Shown here piece after piece: positions 28,081 through 36,603 of a stretch of DNA of 64,000 bases. Numbering within the stretch: the stretch's first letter is position 1; each line of letters begins with the position of its first letter. The translations under genes were made by a program, and so were the position numbers. Below the pieces are notes generated by a model, which saw only the letters and a program-made list of their open reading frames with translations, made no database searches and had not been told where the DNA came from. This stretch comes from Auanema rhodensis (taxonomy: Eukaryota > Nematoda > Chromadorea > Rhabditida > Rhabditidae): assembly GCA_964057225.1 (NCBI GenBank), contig OZ059896.1:19216501-19280500 (forward strand). The letters are read 5' to 3'.

Positions 28081-28782
28081 CAGCTTAAAAATCCGCATCG
28101 AATGCACTATACTACATTGAGAAACGCTTAATACAAAAATTAGTTATGATCGTTTGAAAAATGATGCATTAGTGTATGTTGAGTTTCCATGTACACTCAA
28201 CATTGCTTCCAAAAACATTTTGACAAAAATTTTTTCGAAAAATTTCAAAATAATTTAGCAAAAAGTAGATGTTTTTAGATTCCTTTTTTCAAGGCAAAGA
28301 CGATGGACAATGTTATTCAACGAAAAAATTAATTCTTTAGGGTGAAAATCGAGGATATAAGTGTGAACTTATATCAGTTGATATCTCGGTGCATTTTTAA
28401 GCTAGCGCAAATCTGATAACACAGATCGACGCAGCTTAAAAATCCACATCGAATGCACTATACTACATTGAGAAACGCTTAATACAAAAATTAGTTATGA
28501 TCGTTTGAAAAATGATGCATTAGTGTATGTTGAGTTTCCATGTACACTCAACATTGCTTCCAAAAACATTTTGACAAAAATTTTTTCGAAAATTTTCAGA
28601 ATAATTTAGCAAAAAGTAGATGTTTTTAGATTCCTTTTTTCAAGGCAAAGACGATGGACAATGTTATTCAACAAAAAAATTAATTCTTCAGGGTGAAAAT
28701 CGAGGATATAAGTGTGAACTTATATCAGTTGATATCTCGGTGCATTTTTAAGCTAGCGCAAATCTGATAACACAGATCGACG

Positions 28783-29484
28783 CAGCTTAAAAATCCGCAT
28801 CGAATGCACTATACTACATTGAGAAACGCTTAATACAAAAATTAGTTATGATCGTTTGAAAAATGATGCATTAGTGTATGTTGAGTTTCCATGTACACTC
28901 AACATTGCTTCCAAAAACATTTTGACAAAAATTTTTTCGAAAAATTTCAAAATAATTTAGCAAAAAGTAGATGTTTTTAGATTCCTTTTTTCAAGGCAAA
29001 GACGATGGACAATGTTATTCAATGAAAAAATTAATTCTTCAGGGTGAAAATCGAGGATATAAGTGTGAACTTATATCAGTTGATATATCGGTGCATTTTT
29101 AAGCTAGCGCAAATCTCATAACACAGATCGACGCAGCTTAAAAATCCGCATCGAATGCACTATACTACATTGAGAAACGCTTAATACAAAAATTAGTTAT
29201 GATCGTTTGAAAAATGATGCATTAGTGTATGTTGAGTTTCCATGTACACTCAACATTGCTTCCAAAAACATTTTGACAAAAATTTTTTCGAAAAATTTCA
29301 AAATAATTTAGCAAAAAGTAGATGTTTTTAGATTCCTTTTTTCAAGGCAAAGACGATGGACAATGTTATTCAATGAAAAAATTAATTCTTCAGGGTGAAA
29401 ATCGAGGATATAAGTGTGAACTTATATCAGTTGATATATCGGTGCATTTTTAAGCTAGCGCAAATCTCATAACACAGATCGACG
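28783..29484 (+). repeat. Tandem duplicate of a single variant monomer
   Basis: Two neighbouring copies (28783 and 29134) share TTCAATG, ATATATCGG and CTCATAAC, and look identical by eye. The same combination appears in the copy at 5617. Confidence 0.7.
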
Positions 29485-30186
29485 CAGCTTAAAAATCCGC
29501 ATCGAATGCACTATACTACATTGAGAAACGCTTAATACAAAAATTAGTTATGATCGTTTGAAAAATGATGCATTAGTGTATGTTGAGTTTCCATGTACAC
29601 TCAACATTGCTTCCAAAAACATTTTGACAAAAATTTTTTCGAAAAATTTCAGAATAATTTAGCAAAAAGTAGATGTTTTTAGATTCCTTTTTTCAAGGCA
29701 AAGACAATGGACAATGTTATTCAACGAAAAAATTAATTCTTTAGGGTGAAAATCGAGGATATAAGTGTGAACTTATATCAGTTGATATCTCGGTGCATTT
29801 TTAAGCTAGCGCAAATCTGATAACACAGATCGACGCAGCTTAAAAATCCGCATCGAATGCACTATACTACATTGAGAAACGCTTAATACAAAAATTAGTT
29901 ATGATCGTTTGAAAAATGATGCATTAGTGTATGTTGAGTTTCCATGTACACTCAACATTGCTTCCAAAAACATTTTGACAAAAATTTTTTCGAAAAATTT
30001 CAAAATAATTTAGCAAAAAGTAGATGTTTTTAGATTCCTTTTTTCAAGGCAAAGACGATGGACAATGTTATTCAATGAAAAAATTAATTCTTCAGGGTGA
30101 AAATCGAGGATATAAGTGTGAACTTATATCAGTTGATATCTCGGTGCATTTTTAAGCTAGCGCAAATCTGATAACACAGATCGACG

Positions 30187-31941
30187 CAGCTTAAAAATCC
30201 GCATCGAATGCACTATACTACATTGAGAAACGCTTAATACAAAAATTAGTTATGATCGTTTGAAAAATGATGCATTAGTGTATGTTGAGTTTCCATGTAC
30301 ACTCAACATTGCTTCCAAAAACATTTTGACAAAAATTTTTTCGAAAAATTTCAAAATAATTTAGCAAAAAGTAGATGTTGTTAGATTCTTTTTTTCAAGG
30401 CAAAGACGATGGACAATGTTATTCAACGAAAAAATTAATTCTTCAGGGTGAAAATCGAGGATATAAGTGTGAACTTATATCAGTTGATATCTCGGTGCAT
30501 TTTTAAGCTAGCGCAAATCTGATAACACAGATCGACGCAGCTTAAAAATCCGCATCGAATGCACTATACTACATTGAGAAACGCTTAATACAAAAATTAG
30601 TTATGATCGTTTGAAAAATGATGCATTAGTGTATGTTGAGTTTCCGTGTACACTCAACATTGCTTCCAAAAACATTTTGACAAAAATTTTTTCGAAAAAT
30701 TTCTAAATAATTTAGCAAAAAGTAGATGTTTTTAGATTCCTTTTTTCAAGGCAAAGACGATGGACAATGTTATTCAACGAAAAAATTAATTCTTCAGGGT
30801 GAAAATCGAGGATATAAGTGTGAACTTATATCAGTTGATATCTCGGTGCATTTTTAAGCTAGCGCAAATCTGATAACACAGATCGACGCAGCTTAAAAAT
30901 CCGCATCGAATGCACTATACTACATTGAGAAACGCTTAATACAAAAATTAGTTATGATCGTTTGAAAAATGATGCATTAGTGTATGTTGAGTTTCCATGT
31001 ACACTCAACATTGCTTCCAAAAACATTTTGACAAAAATTTTTTCGAAAAATTTCTAAATAATTTAGCAAAAAGTAGATGTTGTTAGATTCTTTTTTTCAA
31101 GGCAAAGACGATGGACAATGTTATTCAACGAAAAAATTAATTCTTCAGGGTGAAAATCGAGGATATAAGTGTGAACTTATATCAGTTGATATCTCGGTGC
31201 ATTTTTAAGCTAGCGCAAATCTGATAACACAGATCGACGCAGCTTAAAAATCCGCATCGAATGCACTATACTACATTGAGAAACGCTTAATACAAAAATT
31301 AGTTATGATCGTTTGAAAAATGATGCATTAGTGTATGTTGAGTTTCCATGTACACTCAACATTGCTTCCAAAAACATTTTGACAAAAATTTTTTCGAAAA
31401 ATTTCAAAATAATTTAGCAAAAAGTAGATGTTGTTAGATTCTTTTTTTCAAGGCAAAGACGATGGACAATGTTATTCAACGAAAAAATTAATTCTTCAGG
31501 GTGAAAATCGAGGATATAAGTGTGAACTTATATCAGTTGATATCTCGGTGCATTTTTAAGCTAGCGCAAATCTGATAACACAGATCGACGCAGCTTAAAA
31601 ATCCGCATCGAATGCACTATACTACATTGAGAAACGCTTAATACAAAAATTAGTTATGATCGTTTGAAAAATGATGCATTAGTGTATGTTGAGTTTCCGT
31701 GTACACTCAACATTGCTTCCAAAAACATTTTGACAAAAATTTTTTCGAAAAATTTCTAAATAATTTAGCAAAAAGTAGATGTTTTTAGATTCCTTTTTTC
31801 AAGGCAAAGACGATGGACAATGTTATTCAACGAAAAAATTAATTCTTCAGGGTGAAAATCGAGGATATAAGTGTGAACTTATATCAGTTGATATCTCGGT
31901 GCATTTTTAAGCTAGCGCAAATCTGATAACACAGATCGACG
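30187..31941 (+). repeat. Three-monomer (1053-bp) repeat with GTTGTTAG and TTCTAAAT markers
   Basis: Copies at 30187 and 31240 share GATGTTGTTAGATTC. Copies at 30538 and 31591 share TTCCGTG and TTCTAAAT. The copy between them (30889) carries TTCTAAAT together with GTTGTTAG, so it joins features of both types. Confidence 0.7.
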
Positions 31942-34828
31942 CAGCTTAAAAATCCGCATCGAATGCACTATACTACATTGAGAAACGCTTAATACAAAAA
32001 CTAGTTATGATCGTTTGAAAAATGATGCATTAGTGTATGTTGAGTTTCCATGTACACTCAACATTGCTTCCAAAAACATTTTGACAAAAATTTTTTCGAA
32101 AAATTTCAAAATAATTTAGCAAAAAGTAGATGTTTTTAGATTCCTTTTTTCAAGGCAAAGACGATGGACAATGTTATTCAACGAAAAAATTAATTCTTCA
32201 GGGTGAAAATCGAGGATATAAGTGTGAACTTATATCAGTTGATATCTCGGTGCATTTTTAAGCTAGCGCAAATCTCATAACACAGATCGACGCAGCTTAA
32301 AAATCCGCATCGAATGCACTATACTACATTGAGAAACGCTTAATACAAAAATTAGTTATGATCGTTTGAAAAATGATGCATTAGTGTATGTTGAGTTTCC
32401 ATGTACACTCAACGTTGCTTCCAAAAACATTTCGACAAAAATTTTTTCGAAAATTTTCAAGATAATTTAGCAAAAAGTAGATGTTTTTAGATTCCTTTTT
32501 TCAAGGCAAAGACGATGGACAATGTTATTCAACAAAAAAATTAATTCTTCAGGGTGAAAATCGAGGATATAAGTGTGAACTTATATCAGTTGATATCTCG
32601 GTGCATTTTTAAGCTAGCGCAAATCTGATAACACAGATCGACGCAGCTTAAAAATCCGCATCGAATGCACTATACTACATTGAGAAACGCTTAATACAAA
32701 AATTAGTTATGATCGTTTGAAAAATGATGCATTAGTGTATGTTGAGTTTCCATGTACACTCAACGTTGCTTCCAAAAACATTTCGACAAAAATTTTTTCG
32801 AAAATTTTCAAGATAATTTAGCAAAAAGTAGATGTTTTTAGATTCCTTTTTTCAAGGCAAAGACGATGGACAATGTTATTCAACAAAAAAATTAATTCTT
32901 CAGGGTGAAAATCGAGGATATAAGTGTGAACTTATATCAGTTGATATCTCGGTGCATTTTTAAGCTAGCGCAAATCTGATAACACAGATCGACGCAGCTT
33001 AAAAATCCGCATCGAATGCACTATACTACATTGAGAAACGCTTAATACAAAAATTAGTTATGATCGTTTGAAAAATGATGCATTAGTGTATGTTGAGTTT
33101 CCATGTACACTCAACATTGCTTCCAAAAACATTTTGACAAAAATTTTTTCGAAAAATTTCAAAATAATTTAGCAAAAAGTAGATGTTTTTAGATTTCTTT
33201 TTTCAAGGCAAAGACGATGGACAATGTTATTCAACGAAAAAATTAATTCTTTAGGGTGAAAATCGAGGATATAAGTGTGAACTTATATCAGTTGATATCT
33301 CGGTGCATTTTTAAGCTAGCGCAAATCTGATAACACAGATCGACGCAGCTTAAAAATCCGCATCGAATGCACTATACTACATTGAGAAACGCTTAATACA
33401 AAAATTAGTTATGATCGTTTGAAAAATGATGCATTAGTGTATGTTGAGTTTCCATGTACACTCAACATTGCTTCCAAAAACATTTTGACAAAAATTTTTT
33501 CGAAAAATTTCAAAATAATTTAGCAAAAAGTAGATGTTTTTAGATTCCTTTTTTCAAGGCAAAGACGATGGACAATGTTATTCAACGAAAAAATTAATTC
33601 TTTAGGGTGAAAATCGAGGATATAAGTGTGAACTTATATCAGTTGATATCTCGGTGCATTTTTAAGCTAGCGCAAATCTGATAACACAGATCGACGCAGC
33701 TTAAAAATCCGCATCGAATGCACTATACTACATTGAGAAACGCTTAATACAAAAATTAGTTATGATCGTTTGAAAAATGATGCATTAGTGTATGTTGAGT
33801 TTCCATGTACCCTCAACATTGCTTCCAAAAACATTTTGACAAAAATTTTTTCGAAAAATTTCAAAATAATTTAGCAAAGAGTAGATGTTTTTAGATTCCT
33901 TTTTTCAAGGCAAAGACGATGGACAATGTTATTCAACGAAAAAATTAATTCTTTAGGGTGAAAATCGAGGATATAAGTGTGAACTTATATCAGTTGATAT
34001 CTCGGTGCATTTTTAAGCTAGCGCAAATCTGATAACACAGATCGACGCAGCTTAAAAATCCGCATCGAATGCACTATACTACATTGAGAAACGCTTAATA
34101 CAAAAATTAGTTATGATCGTTTGAAAAATGATGCATTAGTGTATGTTGAGTTTCCATGTACACTCAACATTGCTTCCAAAAACATTTCGACAAAAATTTT
34201 TTCGAAAAATTTCAAGATAATTTAGCAAAAAGTAGATGTTTTTAGATTCCTTTTTTCAAGGCAAAGACGATGGACAATGTTATTCAACAAAAAAATTAAT
34301 TCTTCAGGGTGAAAATCGAGGATATAAGTGTGAACTTATATCAGTTGATATCTCGGTGCATTTTTAAGCTAGCGCAAATCTGATAACACAGATCGACGCA
34401 GCTTAAAAATCCGCATCGAATGCACTATACTACATTGAGAAACGCTTAATACAAAAATTAGTTATGATCGTTTGAAAAATGATGCATTAGTGTATGTTGA
34501 GTTTCCATGTACACTCAACATTGCTTCCAAAAACATTTCGACAAAAATTTTTTCGAAAAATTTCAAGATAATTTAGCAAAAAGTAGATGTTTTTAGATTC
34601 CTTTTTTCAAGGCAAAGACGATGGACAATGTTATTCAACAAAAAAATTAATTCTTCAGGGTGAAAATCGAGGATATAAGTGTGAACTTATATCAGTTGAT
34701 ATCTCGGTGCATTTTTAAGCTAGCGCAAATCTGATAACACAGATCGACGCAGCTTAAAAATCCGCATCGAATGCACTATACTACATTGAGAAACGCTTAA
34801 TACAAAAATTAGTTATGATCGTTTGAAA

Positions 34829-34831
34829 AAT
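34829..34831. other. Left insertion junction triplet AAT
   Basis: The triplet is monomer bases 80-82 in the array and also the outer edge of the element. The same triplet at 39255-39257 closes the other side, after which the monomer resumes at base 83. An AAT is also present at the joint inside the internal complementary region (35309-35311). One shared triplet in target, both ends and circle joint fits strand exchange by a tyrosine recombinase. Confidence 0.8.
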
Positions 34832-34866
34832 TATTCTATTTTACTAGTCTACGACGTTAAATAAGA
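34832..34866 (-). repeat. Unique outer extension of the element 3' end
   Basis: These 35 bases lie outside the left inverted repeat and have no counterpart at the right end. They do recur in reverse complement inside the internal complementary region (35275-35309). In DIRS elements the two terminal repeats are typically unequal in this way, with one end carrying a short extra segment that is restored from the internal region during replication. Confidence 0.85.
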
Positions 34867-35012
34867 ATTATATTTATTCGAAATGCTTTATTTCGTAATA
34901 GGTCCTCACATAAAACAAACAAAAAAAATTCAAATTATCTCTCAGGTTCCCTTTCCCACGTTTCTTTGGGCGGGAAACAGTGAGAGTAAGCGATCGTCCT
35001 TATTCATTTCAG
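34867..35012 (-). repeat. DIRS inverted terminal repeat, left copy (element 3' end)
   Basis: 146 bp, identical on comparison to the reverse complement of 39112-39257. It ends inward with TTCATTTCAG. Read on the minus (coding) strand it contains two AATAAA hexamers near the outer end, suitable for 3' processing. Full identity between the repeats points to a recent copy, with the caution that in DIRS elements the ends can be regenerated from one another during replication. Confidence 0.93.
34873..34892 (-). promoter_or_regulatory. Candidate polyadenylation signals (two AATAAA on the coding strand)
   Basis: AATAAA occurs on the minus strand at 34887-34892 and 34873-34878, near the 3' end of the element in coding orientation and downstream of all its reading frames. 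The position is right for transcript end formation. The motif is short and the region AT-rich, so this is suggestive only. Confidence 0.4.
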
Positions 35013-35258
35013 GTGTCCGAAAAAGGAAGAATAGAAAGGCAGCATAACAATAACAAAATAAAAGAACAATAGTAACAGAAGGAAAGGAAAGGCTGCGGAT
35101 AGCAGGCAGCATGCTAATCTATCTCTTGCGGTCGTAGTTGGTGCGTTGTGCAGGCTTGAATCTGGAAAGTTATGATAAAGACATCGAAAGTGGGCGAGCT
35201 CGAGTGGAAGTCCTCAGGTTGGTTAGCGGGAGCGCAGTAGGGGTGGAGGTGGGAGATA
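35013..35258 (-). other. Non-coding segment between internal complementary region and 3' ITR
   Basis: 246 bp with no credible reading frame. On the plus strand 35020-35090 is strongly purine-rich (A and G runs), so the RNA of the element would be pyrimidine-rich here. The remainder is mixed and GC-richer. No homology to either terminal repeat or to the satellite is visible. A role in priming or packaging is possible but unsupported. Confidence 0.6.
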
Positions 35259-35331
35259 TTCGAATAAATATAATTCTTATTTAACGTCGTAGACTAGTAA
35301 AATAGAATAATTATATTTATTCGAAATGCTT
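35259..35331 (-). repeat. Internal complementary region (ICR) of the DIRS element
   Basis: Two parts meet around 35310. Bases 35259-35312 are the reverse complement of the left end (34829-34882), and 35310-35331 are the reverse complement of the right end (39236-39257). The region is therefore a copy of the two element ends joined head to tail. In DIRS elements such a region serves as template to complete the terminal repeats and align the ends for circle formation. It also contains 17-bp inverted arms, TTCGAATAAATATAATT at 35259-35275 and its complement at 35309-35325, which may bind the recombinase. The recombinase stop codon lies just outside, at about 35334. Confidence 0.92.
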
Positions 35332-35333
35332 CT

Positions 35334-35633
35334 TCAAAAAAGAATCTTGGACTGGAACGAGGTTCTTCGCTCATAGTGGGTGAAGAAGGTTTTTTCTGAA
35401 GCCCAGTTAGCCGCCTTGAGGATGTCGCCTATAGGTAGACCTTGCGCTAGTGCCTTCGAGGTCACAGCCGAGCGTGTTGAGTGAGCTTTGAAGGTAGTGG
35501 GTATGCCCGCGCTGTGCAGGGTCTTTCTAATCCAACCAGAAATGGTGGTGGGTTCCACTGCTGCTAAAATTCTTTCTGTTAAGAAAGAGGCATCTTGTTC
35601 GGCGGAGTTCCATGGTTCGAGATAGGTATTCAT
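35334..35633 (-). pseudogene. Tyrosine recombinase, C-terminal catalytic part (frameshifted fragment)
   Basis: Reading frame of 99 codons carrying the end of the recombinase catalytic domain. Residues are numbered from the first ATG in this frame, which is probably not a true start. H51-x-x-R54 (in AHSTRSA), W77 (in AANWAS) and Y87 (in FTHYER) match the H-x-x-R, H/W and nucleophilic tyrosine positions of tyrosine recombinases. The upstream frame (35527-36603) supplies the first catalytic arginine but ends before these motifs. The two frames overlap by 107 bp and differ by one base in phase. Protein similarity appears to switch frames around 35555-35590, near a run of four A (plus strand) at 35566-35569. 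A one-base insertion (or two-base loss) in this copy, or a sequencing error, explains it. Confidence 0.85.
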
Positions 35634-36603
35634 TTATGCAGTTAATAGGGCACAGGTTATTGCGTGTGGGGAAGTTCTCGAACTTCGCTTCATGCGGGGG
35701 TCCCTTAGATCTGTTTTTATTGCGTTTATTTATGAAGAAAGTTAACCCTTCTGCGTCGATACGCATGTGATCTAGGGAGAAAACGGCCAATTCGCTCACC
35801 CTCTTTGGAGAGCATAGGGCCAATAGAGTGGCTAGCTTGTGAGTGAGAGACTCTAGGCTGAGTTGGACGTTGGGGCCCAGCCTATCAAGGAAGTCCAAGA
35901 CTTCGGAGGGGTCCCAGGTGTCTACGTACCTAGCCCCTGAAGGCTTCTCTCTGAACAAACCCCTCATGAGGCGGAGGAGCAGCACGTTCTCCTTTAGGGA
36001 GGGGGAGACCCCTAGGTGATCGGCCAATGCGGATATCGCTACCTTGTGTATGCGTACTGTGGAGAAGGCCTTAGTTTGAGCGAGAAATGATAGATAGTTA
36101 GCAACCGTTACTGGGTTGGGAGTAAAAGGTATCTTCTGCTTATTGCAGTAAGCTTTCCAGTTCTTGAGAGCACAGCCGTACTGTTTGCGTGTTCCTGGGG
36201 CCCAGGATTCGTTTAGGAGTCTCTTAGTCTCTGCTGTTACTCCCTCAAAGGAGTTTGTTAAATCTTCCACGCTGCTAATTGGAAATTCGGCGACTGCAGG
36301 AGAGGATGTGGGTTTCCTTCCCGGTCGGACAGCAGGTTCGGGTGTTGGAGCAGCAAGGGAGGCTCCTTGGATCTCTCTTGGAGTAGGGGAAACCACATTT
36401 GGCTCTTCCAGAATGGTGCTATCACTATAGCCGACCTCTGGGAGCTGGCGAGCTTTCCTAAGGTCTTGTGCAGGAGGTGGAAAGGTGGAAATACGTAAAG
36501 TAATCCGTCTGGCAGCTGCTGCCAATTGAACAAGAGTGCGTTCACTCCTAATGCGGCGCAATCTGGAAAGAAGGAGTAGAAAAGGGCGCATTTGGCGTTC
36601 CAA
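35527..36603 (-). pseudogene. Tyrosine recombinase (integrase), N-terminal part, frameshifted
   Basis: 358 codons. Residues 1 to about 105 lie mostly over the end of the RT ORF in another frame and are rich in P, A and R, so the real start is uncertain. Residues about 110-215 look like the helical core-binding (SAM-like) domain, with WAPGTRKQYGCALKNW and VANYLSFLAQ. The catalytic domain follows, with the first catalytic arginine at R268 (CSPKRVSEL). The frame then stops at 35527 before the H-x-x-R and tyrosine motifs, which continue in the next frame. The enzyme would insert the circular cDNA by strand exchange in the nucleus. The 346-bp overlap with the upstream ORF is usual for DIRS elements, whose recombinase is read in a different, overlapping frame. 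Confidence 0.88.

Larger units (their letters stand above)
1..34831 (+). repeat. 351-bp satellite array, left arm (99 full copies plus 82 bp)
   Basis: Head-to-tail tandem repeat. Taking the first base of the window as monomer base 1, copies start at 1 + 351n without exception up to 34750, so 99 consecutive copies show no net insertion or deletion. The monomer is AT-rich (110 G+C of 351 by hand count). Copies differ at a limited set of sites, for example monomer bases 29 (A/G), 47 (C/A), 55 (A/G), 141 (T/C), 145 (A/G), 186 (G/A), 235 (T/C), 242 (G/A), 257 (C/T) and 333-334. All copies have the same orientation. Although 351 is divisible by three, every frame is closed by stops, so it is not a repeat-protein gene. 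The array starts outside the window and is cut at monomer base 82 by the retrotransposon. Homogeneity and length fit centromeric or pericentromeric satellite; that location is inferred. Confidence 0.98.

Noticed and set aside
1-34831. CRISPR-like array or repeat-protein gene
   Set aside because: There are no short repeats separated by unique spacers; the whole 351 bp repeats. All frames contain stops despite a period divisible by three.
34750-34831. Possible array boundary or inversion at the element
   Set aside because: Monomers on both sides have the same orientation and the phase continues at base 83, so this is an insertion into one continuous array.
36164-36430. Plus-strand frame of 88 codons, with others at 36592-36825, 36967-37167, 37756-38055, 38080-38358 and 38413-38649
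   Set aside because: All lie antisense to the long ORF or recombinase frame, show no recognisable motifs, and are expected shadows of GC-richer coding sequence.
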